This document shows, in pieces, positions 26,874 to 34,058 of a DNA stretch of 64,000 bases (position 1 is its first letter; every line of letters starts with the position of its first letter). The DNA is from Streptomyces smyrnaeus (GTDB lineage Bacteria; Actinomycetota; Actinomycetes; Streptomycetales; Streptomycetaceae): NCBI RefSeq assembly GCF_017676345.1, contig NZ_JAFFZM010000011.1, positions 124,001 to 188,000 on the forward strand, in the 5' to 3' direction. The position numbers and the translations under genes were made by a program. Under the pieces are notes generated by a model. That model was not told where the DNA came from and did no database searches. It saw nothing but the letters and a program-made list of their open reading frames with translations.

Positions 26874-26902
26874 CCGTCAGGCATCGGTCAGCGCACGGTC
26901 AG
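26874..26902 (+). promoter_or_regulatory. Putative RedD (SARP) boxes of the redQ promoter
   Basis: CCGTCAG, CGGTCAG and CGGTCAG start at 26874, 26885 and 26896, an exact 11-bp period. CCGGCGCCCG and then CATAGT (26913-26918) follow, the same arrangement as on the redP side. Only 6 bp separate the two triplets, so the divergent promoters share one compact control region. Confidence 0.75.
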
Positions 26903-27035
26903 CCGGCGCCCGCATAGTGGCCGCAACGCCTTGCAGCGCTTTCACGCGGTGGGGTACCGGTGCGGTACCGCGAATACGGGACGCGTCGACGGGACGAGTC
27001 GGTCGGTCTGTTCCGGAGAAGGGAAGATCACAGTC

Positions 27036-27281
27036 ATGAGCGGTATGTACGAGAAACTGGTTGACATACTCGTCGATCACTTCGCCGTGGACCGGGGGAA
27101 GATCACCCCGGACGCCACCTTCGAAGAACTCAAGATGGACTCCCTCTTCCTCGTCGAGTTCCTGCTGGTGATCCAGTCCGAATTCGATGTGAAACTCGAC
27201 GACGACGCCGCCACGCTGACCGACACCATCGGGCATGTGGCGGCGCTGCTGGAGGACCGGACCAAGGCCACGGCCCAGTGA
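27036..27281 (+). CDS. redQ: RedQ, acyl carrier protein
   Basis: 81-aa ACP with the phosphopantetheine site EELKMDSLFLVEF (Ser near residue 36). RedQ carries the growing chain from acetyl/malonyl units to dodecanoyl, made by RedP and RedR with primary-metabolism reductases, and RedJ releases it. ATG 27036 has AAGGGAAG upstream; ATG 27045 is an alternative. It begins the plus-strand operon redQ-R-T-U-V and overlaps redR by 4 bases (GTGA). Confidence 0.94.
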   Translation: MSGMYEKLVDILVDHFAVDRGKITPDATFEELKMDSLFLVEFLLVIQSEFDVKLDDDAATLTDTIGHVAALLEDRTKATAQ

Positions 27282-28507
27282 CAGCCCCCTCGTCCATCGC
27301 CGTCACCGGGCTGGGCCTGATCACGGCGGCCGGCATCGGGGCGGAGAAGACCTGGGAGGGGGTCTGCAGCGGCCGGTCGGCGGCGGCCAGGGACCCCCGG
27401 CTGGACGGACTTCCCGTCGACATCTCGTGCGCGGTACCCGGACTGGACCCGGCACGGCACGTCGGCAGGCGCAGCCCGCTGATGCACGACCGCTTCATCC
27501 AGCTCGCCATCGTGGCCGCGCGGGAGGCCGTCGCCGACTGCGGCCTCGACCCGGAAACCTGGGACGGAGCCCGCGTCGGCGTCGTGGTCGGCTGTGGACT
27601 CGGCGGCATCCAGACCATGGAGACCCAGCATCGCCGCCTGCTGGAGAAGGGCCCGGACTCCGTCTCGGCCCTCCTGCTGCCGATGCTGGTGCCCAACATG
27701 GTCGCGGGGCACCTGGCGATCGAGCTGCGGGCCACCGGCCCGAACTTCGTCACCGCGACGGCCTGCGCCTCCGGGGGTACGGCCATCGGCACCGCGGCGA
27801 GCCTGCTGCGCGACGGCTCGTGCGATGTCGTGCTCGCAGGCGGTACGGAAGCCAACGTGACGCCGCTGATGGTCACCGGCTTCCACCAGATGGGCGCGCT
27901 CTCCAAGCGGGTGGGGGAGCCGACGGCCGCCTCGCGCCCCTTCGACCAGGACCGCGACGGATTCGTGATCGGCGAGGGCAGCGGCATCCTCGTCCTGGAG
28001 CGCGAGGAGGACGCGGCAGCCCGCGGCGCCCGGGTCCGGGCGCGGCTGGCCGGTTACGGCGCTTCGGCCGACGCGCACCACATCACCGCGCCCGAGCCGG
28101 AGGGTGCCAGCGTCCTACGGGCCGTGAACACCGCCCTGGCCCAGGCGGGCGTCGGTGCGGGAGACATCCGGCACGTCAACGCGCACGGCACCTCGACGCC
28201 GCTCAATGACGCCGTCGAGGCCCGGATGCTGCGCCGGCTGACCGGTGACGGCGCTGCGGTCACCTCGACCAAGGGCGTGCTCGGGCACACCCTGGGCGCG
28301 GCCGGAGCGATCGAGGCCGCCTTGACGGTGCTCGCCGTCGAGCGGTCCACCATCCCGCCCACGGCCAACCTCGAACGGCAGGACCCCGCCCTCGAACTGG
28401 ACATCGTGACCGGCGAACCACGCGAGGAGAAGATCGAGGTCGCCATGAGCAATTCGTTCGGGTTCGGCGGCCAGAACGCGGTCCTGATCTTCACGCCCGG
28501 CAGCTGA
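27278..28507 (+). CDS. redR: RedR, KAS II (FabF-like) elongating ketosynthase
   Basis: 409 aa. The Cys-His-His set is intact: TATACASGGTAIG, VNAHGTSTPLND and GVLGHTLGAAGA. RedR extends the RedQ-bound chain to C12 for 2-undecylpyrrole. It starts at the GTG overlapping the redQ stop. The next gene, redT, starts 33 bases after its stop, leaving no room for redS, which sits between redR and redT in S. coelicolor. Confidence 0.94.
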   Translation: MTAPSSIAVTGLGLITAAGIGAEKTWEGVCSGRSAAARDPRLDGLPVDISCAVPGLDPARHVGRRSPLMHDRFIQLAIVAAREAVADCGLDPETWDGARVGVVVGCGLGGIQTMETQHRRLLEKGPDSVSALLLPMLVPNMVAGHLAIELRATGPNFVTATACASGGTAIGTAASLLRDGSCDVVLAGGTEANVTPLMVTGFHQMGALSKRVGEPTAASRPFDQDRDGFVIGEGSGILVLEREEDAAARGARVRARLAGYGASADAHHITAPEPEGASVLRAVNTALAQAGVGAGDIRHVNAHGTSTPLNDAVEARMLRRLTGDGAAVTSTKGVLGHTLGAAGAIEAALTVLAVERSTIPPTANLERQDPALELDIVTGEPREEKIEVAMSNSFGFGGQNAVLIFTPGS

Positions 28508-28540
28508 TGCCACACCTGACGAGAAAAAGGTGGCGCCCCC

Positions 28541-29428
28541 ATGACGTTCACCGTCCCTGACCGCGATCTCAGTTCACTGGAGGACCGGGTGCAAACAGCG
28601 CTCCGGACCTCGGACGACACCGCGCTGACCTTGCTGGGCCACGGCGAGGTGACCCTCGTACTGGAGCTGGAGGCCCGAAGCGGCTCCTTCGCCTGCAAGC
28701 GGCTTCCGGTCTTCCCCGACCGTGGCCGCTTCCTCAACTACGAGCAGACCCTGCGGACCTATCTGCGGCGGCTGCGGGAGGGAGGCGTCCGGGTCGCGGA
28801 GACCGAGCTGTGGCACCAGCCTCGGCCCGGCGGCGGGATCGTCGGCTACTGCGTCCAGGAGACGCTGCCACGCAAGCGGCTGTGCTCCAACCTCCTGCAC
28901 AGCGAGAGCGAGGCCTGGGCCGCCGACTTCTTCTCCCGCTTCCTGGACCAGGTGGAGGGTGCCGTCTCCCCCACCCTCGGGCTGGACGCCCAGGCCTCCA
29001 ACTGGGTCGACATCGACGGCGAACTGCTCTACATCGATGTGACCTCTCCCCTGATGCGGGACGCCGCCGGGCGTGAACTGCTGGACGTACGGCTGTTCTT
29101 CGCCTCGCTCCCCTGGCTGCTGCGGGACATCGTCCGTGTCGCCACGGCCAAGTCGATCTTCGACAAGTTCTACTCGACGCGCGGCGTGGTCCTCGACTTC
29201 CTCGGCAATCTGCACAAGGAACGCCTCAGCCACCTGATACCGGGCTTCCTCGCCCAGGCCGAGGCACGCCTCGACGTGCCCCTCACCGAGCAGGAGGTCG
29301 CCGACTACTATCGGGCCGACGCCCGGTCATGGGCCTTCATCCAGCGGCTGCGCAAGGTCGATCGCCTCGGGCACCGGCTGCTGCGCCGGCCCTATCCGTT
29401 CCTCCTGCCGCCCGATGTCGACCGCTGA
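28541..29428 (+). CDS. redT: RedT-like protein of unknown function
   Basis: 295 aa, soluble, no signal peptide or membrane segment. The position between redR and redU, and the segments GHGEVTLVLELEA, FACKRLPVF and WVDIDGELLYIDVTSPLM, suggest the DUF6206/RedT group. The acidic pair in IDGELLYIDVTSP and the FACKRLP lysine faintly recall kinase-like folds, but no catalytic loop can be claimed. AAAGGTGG lies just before ATG 28541. It overlaps redU by 14 bases. Role in the pathway is unknown. Confidence 0.8.
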   Translation: MTFTVPDRDLSSLEDRVQTALRTSDDTALTLLGHGEVTLVLELEARSGSFACKRLPVFPDRGRFLNYEQTLRTYLRRLREGGVRVAETELWHQPRPGGGIVGYCVQETLPRKRLCSNLLHSESEAWAADFFSRFLDQVEGAVSPTLGLDAQASNWVDIDGELLYIDVTSPLMRDAAGRELLDVRLFFASLPWLLRDIVRVATAKSIFDKFYSTRGVVLDFLGNLHKERLSHLIPGFLAQAEARLDVPLTEQEVADYYRADARSWAFIQRLRKVDRLGHRLLRRPYPFLLPPDVDR

Positions 29429-30254
29429 CGCGCCCCCGCGCGCCCCCGCACCGCCCCACGCCCTCACACACCCTCGCGACCTGCCCCCGTCGCCGTTCCG
29501 CAGCGGCGCGGGCCGCCGGATCACGTTCGACCCGCAGGTGCCGCTGCGCGTGTTCCACCTCGCGCGGCGGCTCACCCTCGCGGTGGTGTCCATCGCCTGG
29601 CTGCATACGGCAGGGGACGCGGCGCGGCGGCGGCTGACGTCCCGGCATCTGACCGCCCGGGAGGCCGCATACGCGGCGTCGCTGCCGCTGCCGAGCAGAC
29701 GGTGCGAGTGGCTGGCGGGGCGGCTCGCTGTCAAGCACAGTGTCTGCGCCCACCAGTTGCGGCAGCGGGGCCACCTGGTCACGAACCGCGAGGTACGCGT
29801 CGACGCCATCCCCGACGGAATGCGGGCGGGCAAGCCGGTGGTCGACGCGCCGGTGGAGGTGGGGCTGTCCCACTCGGCGGACCTGGCGGTGGCCGTCTGC
29901 GGACCGCACGCGGTCGGGGTGGATCTGGAGCACCGGCGCGAGGTCCCGCCGCTGCTGGCCGAGTTGCTGACCGCCGAGGGGGAGCCGCACTCCGCCGACC
30001 CCGAGCGGCGACTTCTGGCGGCGATGCCGCTGCCGCTGCGCTGGGCCTGCAAGGAGGCCGTGCTCAAGCACTACGGCTTCGGTCTCCGTGTCGACGCCTG
30101 CGAAGTGGCGCTGACCGGGTGGCGGCCGGACGGCCGTTTCAGCTGGCGGGCCGGCGTCGGGCTGCTCCGTCACGCACCCGCCGCGGAAGGCGGACTCAAG
30201 GAGAGCTGGGCGTTCGAGATCGACGGCTACTACCTGGCCGTGGTGAGCACGTAG
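29415..30254 (+). CDS. redU: RedU, 4'-phosphopantetheinyl transferase (Sfp type)
   Basis: 279 aa. The Mg2+/CoA motifs GVDLEHRR (near residue 172) and WACKEAVLKHYGFG (near 212) are those of Sfp-type transferases. It converts apo carrier proteins to holo forms; RedO is the carrier known to depend on RedU in S. coelicolor. The start overlaps redT by 14 bases; about 30 Pro/Ala-rich residues precede the fold. redV follows after 10 bases. Confidence 0.93.
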   Translation: MSTADAPPRAPAPPHALTHPRDLPPSPFRSGAGRRITFDPQVPLRVFHLARRLTLAVVSIAWLHTAGDAARRRLTSRHLTAREAAYAASLPLPSRRCEWLAGRLAVKHSVCAHQLRQRGHLVTNREVRVDAIPDGMRAGKPVVDAPVEVGLSHSADLAVAVCGPHAVGVDLEHRREVPPLLAELLTAEGEPHSADPERRLLAAMPLPLRWACKEAVLKHYGFGLRVDACEVALTGWRPDGRFSWRAGVGLLRHAPAAEGGLKESWAFEIDGYYLAVVST

Positions 30255-30264
30255 TGGAGGATCC

Positions 30265-31431
30265 ATGCAGCCGACGAGCCACGCGGCGACCGAGCTGGAG
30301 CGGCGCTTCGACACGGCCCTCACCGGAGCGACCGCGACGGCCGCGCTCAGTCCCTCGTCGCACAACTGCCAGCCCTGGGGCCTCGCCCGGCTGTCCACGG
30401 ACGGGGCGCGGGCTGCCGCGGCCACCCTGCTCGGTGGCGGGGAGGAGAGAAGGGACGAGGAGTATGTGGCACTCGCCCTGGACCACGGCCGCGAGCTGAC
30501 CGCCCTGCCGGCCCACGCCGTCGAGATGCGGGTGAGCTGCGGCGCGTACTGGCGTACGCTGCTGCGCGCGCTCGCCGCGCAGGGCTGGGCCCCGTCCCGG
30601 GTACGGGTCCTGGAAGCCGACGCTCCCGCACCCTTCAGCGGGTGGCCGCCGAGGTGGTCCCTGCTGTGTGTGGCGGCCCTGCGGTACGGCGAGGGGTCCG
30701 GCGAACGGTTCGCCGAGCTGCGCACCACGGCCGGGGCCCGACGTACCCAGCGCGGCACCTACCGGAGGGAGCCGCTCGACGCCGGCCTTCTGGACGCCCT
30801 GGAGACGCCGACCGCCGAGGAGCTGTGGCCGGGCACCGTGACCGTTCAGCATCTGACGCGACCCCAACAGCTGGAGTCCTTCGCCGCGTTCTGCTCCCGC
30901 TACGCCGGGCGCGACTTCAGCCACCCGGAAGCGTGGCGGGAGACCCACTCCTACCTGCGCCTGAGCCGTGCCGAAGCGGACATGCGTGGTGACGGCTTCA
31001 CGCTGCGGCAGCTCTTCGGCCCTCTGTCACCCGCCCGGCATCTGGCCAAGCGGGTGCTGCTCGATCCCCGGGTGCTGCGGCCGTTGTGCCGTCTCGGCTA
31101 CGACCGCCGTCTGGCCGACGGTCTCGCCGCCACCGTACGCGCCGGGACCCCCGCCCTGACGGCCATGGGCTTCACGACTGCACAGCCCGGGCCCGCCGAC
31201 CTGCTGGCCGGCGGTGCGCGGCTCGCGGACTACTGGCTGGCGGCGGCCGGGGCGGGACTGGCCCTGCACCCGATCAGTGTCGTGGTGCAGCACGAGGACC
31301 TTCGGCAGAAGCTGCAGGCCCGGCTCAAGCTGGCGGGGCGGACGTTCTTCGTCAGCCGGCTCGGCCGGCCCACCGCCGAGGTCCCGCCAACGGCGAGACG
31401 CCCCGACGCCGGGGAACACCGCTCGCTCTGA
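30265..31431 (+). CDS. redV: RedV-like nitroreductase-fold flavoprotein
   Basis: 388 aa. The N-terminal SPSSHNCQPWGL segment is the FMN-binding signature of the nitroreductase superfamily (Acg-like group). The C-terminal half has TTAQPGPADLLAGGARLADY and HPISVVVQHEDL, typical of the same group. RedV corresponds to Serratia PigM, proposed to oxidise the hydroxymethyl bipyrrole to its aldehyde. GGAGG lies just before ATG 30265. It is last of the redQ operon; a 346-bp gap with palindromes separates it from redZ. Confidence 0.88.
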   Translation: MQPTSHAATELERRFDTALTGATATAALSPSSHNCQPWGLARLSTDGARAAAATLLGGGEERRDEEYVALALDHGRELTALPAHAVEMRVSCGAYWRTLLRALAAQGWAPSRVRVLEADAPAPFSGWPPRWSLLCVAALRYGEGSGERFAELRTTAGARRTQRGTYRREPLDAGLLDALETPTAEELWPGTVTVQHLTRPQQLESFAAFCSRYAGRDFSHPEAWRETHSYLRLSRAEADMRGDGFTLRQLFGPLSPARHLAKRVLLDPRVLRPLCRLGYDRRLADGLAATVRAGTPALTAMGFTTAQPGPADLLAGGARLADYWLAAAGAGLALHPISVVVQHEDLRQKLQARLKLAGRTFFVSRLGRPTAEVPPTARRPDAGEHRSL

Positions 31432-31777
31432 CAGCGGCGAAGCGACGGGGCCGCGTCACCAAGATTTCTCCTGTTGTATGCCGCAACAGGCAAACACCCG
31501 GCAATAGGTTGCAGCAAGCGACTGGTTGTCTCGCATTCCACGCACTTGAATCCTGTTCAAGTCGTGCGGATTTGCCTGGTCGACATTACCCTGGCTACCG
31601 CCTGAAGGCCGTGTTAAAGTGACCCATTCCAGCGGACGGGGGACGGATGCTTATGAGGGTGTGGTTGTTGACGCATCGTTCAATTACCAGGACCTACGCC
31701 AAGCCACCCCGGCACTTCGGCCGGGAAGTTCATTCACCACACAGACCCCCTCGGCCGACCGCCCGGGGGGGTCGGTC
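31432..31777 (+). promoter_or_regulatory. redV-redZ intergenic region with palindromes
   Basis: 346 bp, clearly lower in G+C than the genes. It holds CCTGTTG/CAACAGG (31470-31476/31484-31490, 7-nt spacer) and ACTTGAA/TTCAAGT (31544-31550/31556-31562, 5-nt spacer), both perfect inverted repeats. They could be operators of the redZ promoter, perhaps for RedZ itself. An in-frame GTG at 31619 gives a longer possible start, but the region has poor coding character. Confidence 0.5.
31744..31775 (+). promoter_or_regulatory. RBS-occluding hairpin before redZ
   Basis: GACCCCC (31744-31750) can pair with GGGGGTC (31767-31773). Alternatively CCGACC (31755-31760) can pair with GGTCGG (31770-31775). Both bury the only G-rich ribosome-binding stretch, which ends two bases before ATG 31778. 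Confidence 0.5.
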
Positions 31778-32428
31778 ATGAGCACCCGCATACTGATGTT
31801 CTGCGACAAAGTCATCATGTGCGAGGGCATGCGCGCCCTGCTCGAAGAGCACAACCTGCAGGTCAGGGCGGAGACATCGGTGCAGAGCATCGTCGCGCTC
31901 GCGACGGAGGACCCGCCCGAGGTGATCGTCGTGGTGAGTCCGGCGCTCACCGTCGACGACCGGACCGAGCTCGCCGAGCTCGCCCAGCTGAGCAAAGTTC
32001 TCATGCTCGCCAAGGCCGAGAACATGCACAGGGCCTTCGAAGCGCTCCGGGTCGGGGTACGCGCCGTGCTTTCCGTGGAAAGCTCGGTGGATGAACTCAT
32101 TCATGTGATCAGAACGCTGGTCGAAGTGGATGCCATTGTGGTTCCGGTTGCCGCGCGAAAATCCGTGGAAATGTTGGCGCGTTCCTGTCCGTTACCCCCG
32201 GCAGCGAATACATTGACACTACGGGAGAACGAGGTGTTGCTGTTGCTGGCGCAGGGAATGGCCAACGACGAGATCGCGGAAAAGCTTTCGGTCTCCGGCG
32301 CCACGATCCGGTCCCATGTCCACAATGTGCTGCACAAGCTCAACGTCCGGTCACGGGCGCAGGCTGTCGCCGTCGCGTACGAGACGGGACTGATCAACAC
32401 GATCGAACAGAAGGTGTCCCGCCGGTGA
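31778..32428 (+). CDS. redZ: RedZ, pseudo-response regulator
   Basis: 216 aa, matching the S. coelicolor RedZ length. N-terminal receiver-like domain (1-120) followed by a LuxR/NarL HTH (LTLRENEVLLLL, ATIRSHVHNVLHKL). Where the phospho-acceptor Asp should end the third strand the sequence reads VIVVVSPALT, so it cannot be phosphorylated in the usual way. RedZ activates redD transcription in S. coelicolor. Leu 139 is a TTA codon (32192-32194), needing the bldA tRNA. ATG 31778 is preceded by a G-rich stretch inside a possible hairpin. It is convergent with redY. Confidence 0.93.
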   Translation: MSTRILMFCDKVIMCEGMRALLEEHNLQVRAETSVQSIVALATEDPPEVIVVVSPALTVDDRTELAELAQLSKVLMLAKAENMHRAFEALRVGVRAVLSVESSVDELIHVIRTLVEVDAIVVPVAARKSVEMLARSCPLPPAANTLTLRENEVLLLLAQGMANDEIAEKLSVSGATIRSHVHNVLHKLNVRSRAQAVAVAYETGLINTIEQKVSRR

Positions 32429-32481
32429 GCGGGCCGCCGCTCCCGCCGACCCCGCCTGCGACGGCCCCGGAGCGGGGCACC

Positions 32482-32501
32482 GGCCCACCCGCCGGTGGGC
32501 C
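32482..32501. terminator. Bidirectional terminator between redZ and redY
   Basis: GGCCCACC (32482-32489) and GGTGGGCC (32494-32501) form a perfect 8-bp stem with a 4-nt loop in the 73-bp gap between the convergent redZ and redY stops. Confidence 0.65.
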
Positions 32502-32819
32502 TCATGCCGCAGGGTAGCCGGGCTCGACGCGCTCGCCGACCAGTTCGTCCACGACGGTCGCCAGCTTTTCGAACTCGGCGGCCAGCCCCTGGAACGTGTC
32601 GCCCTCCATATCACGCCGGAACTCCGCACGGCTGCGCACGGAGATCACCTCGAAGTAGTCGAACTGCGTCGAACTGTCGTCCGTAACCCGCTGCACGGTG
32701 AAGGACAGCACACTGGGCAGCAGGGGGCAGGAGGCGTAGTCCGTCTCCCGCACCCACCTTTCGAACGCGGCGGGGTCCACTCCGTCGCGCAGCCGGATCC
32801 GGTGAACAATGACGTCCAT
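32502..32819 (-). CDS. redY: RedY-like small protein
   Basis: 105 aa; the segments VIVHRIRLRDGVDPAAFERW, SVLSFTVQRV and FDYFEVISV suggest a dimeric alpha/beta-barrel (ABM/EthD-like) fold. It occupies the redY position (PigK in Serratia), where the function is unproven. It is transcribed after redW on the minus strand with a 75-base gap. No catalytic residues can be assigned. Confidence 0.85.
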   Translation of the reverse strand: MDVIVHRIRLRDGVDPAAFERWVRETDYASCPLLPSVLSFTVQRVTDDSSTQFDYFEVISVRSRAEFRRDMEGDTFQGLAAEFEKLATVVDELVGERVEPGYPAA

Positions 32820-32894
32820 TCCGTTCTTCCTTCCCTCATATGCTGACCGTTCTCTTCATATACCGACCGTCCTCTTCGCTTCCGGCGGTCGGTT

Positions 32895-34058
32895 TCACAG
32901 CCGTCCGGTGCCGCGCCGACGGGGGTTGAGTCCGAGCACACGCGCCACATTGTTCTTCTGGATCTCGTTCGTGCCGGAAAAGATCCGGGCGGGCAGGGCG
33001 TCCCGCAGCAGTGCTTCGGCCTCGCCGTCGAGGATCCCCAACGCACCGCGCAACTGCACCGCATCCAGGCCGAGCTGTACCGCTGCCTCGCTCACCGCGA
33101 TCTTCGCCAGCGCCGGGCCGATCTCGTCGCCGGTACCGTCGGCCAGCCCCCGGGCCGCCTTGTAGAGCAGCAGCCGGGCCGACTCGTGGCGGACCATCAT
33201 GTCGACCACGCGGTGGCTCACGGCCTGGAAGGCGCCGATCGGCGTACCGAACTGTTCACGTTCCCTGACGTGCGCGACGGTGGAGTCCAGCACCCGTTTC
33301 ATGGCGCCCAGGTAGGCAGCGAACAGACAGGTGCGCTCCCACTTCATCGAACAGGAGAAGACGGCGGCGCCCGAACCCTCGGCCCCGAGCACCTGGGTGT
33401 CCGGGACGAGGCAGTCGTCGAAGTGGACGTCCGCCATGGGTGAGCCGCGCAGACCGACCTTCTCGTAGCGCTGTCCCACGCTCAGGCCGGGTGTTCCCGC
33501 CTCGACGAGGAAGGTGGTCAGGCCGAAGAATCCGCCGTCCGGGTCGGTGGCGGCCTGCACGATGAACAGATCCGCGACCGGCGCGTTCGTGGTGAAGCAC
33601 TTCGAGCCGCTGAGCCGGTAGCCGTCGCCGTCGCGCGTGGCGCGGGTCCGCAGCCGCAGTGCGTCCGAGCCGGCCTCCGGCTCCGTTATGCAGTGCGCGG
33701 CTATCCGCTCCCCCGAACCGAGCGCGGGGAGCCAGGTCTTCTTCTGCTCCGGTGTCCCGAACTCGACGATGGGCATGACGGCGGCGAACAGATGCGCGGC
33801 GATCGAGAAGGCGAAGCCGGTGTCCTCGCAGCCGAACCCGAGGGCCTCCATCATCGCCGCGGCCGACACCGCGTCCAGGCCGCTGCCACCGTACGCGGTC
33901 GGGACGCTGCTGCCGGCGAGCCCCTGTCGGCCGGCCGCCAGCCAGCGACGACGGAAGTCCACGGCGTCGAAGGCGGCCGGCGGGGTCAGCTCGCGCTGGG
34001 CGAAACGCACGACCATGTCGCGCATCTCTTCCGTTTCGGGCGAGAGATCAAAGTCCAT
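32895..34058 (-). CDS. redW: RedW, L-prolyl-S-PCP dehydrogenase
   Basis: 387-aa acyl-CoA dehydrogenase-family flavoprotein. Visible are the N-terminal helical domain (DFDLSPETEEMRDMVVRFAQ), the FAD/substrate region HCITEPEAGSDALRLRTRA and the C-terminal FSGTNEIQKNNVAR motif. RedW (PigA) oxidises prolyl-S-RedO to pyrrolyl-2-carboxyl-S-RedO. The start overlaps the redX stop by 11 bases. Length and motifs are normal for the family. Confidence 0.94.
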   Translation of the reverse strand: MDFDLSPETEEMRDMVVRFAQRELTPPAAFDAVDFRRRWLAAGRQGLAGSSVPTAYGGSGLDAVSAAAMMEALGFGCEDTGFAFSIAAHLFAAVMPIVEFGTPEQKKTWLPALGSGERIAAHCITEPEAGSDALRLRTRATRDGDGYRLSGSKCFTTNAPVADLFIVQAATDPDGGFFGLTTFLVEAGTPGLSVGQRYEKVGLRGSPMADVHFDDCLVPDTQVLGAEGSGAAVFSCSMKWERTCLFAAYLGAMKRVLDSTVAHVREREQFGTPIGAFQAVSHRVVDMMVRHESARLLLYKAARGLADGTGDEIGPALAKIAVSEAAVQLGLDAVQLRGALGILDGEAEALLRDALPARIFSGTNEIQKNNVARVLGLNPRRRGTGRL

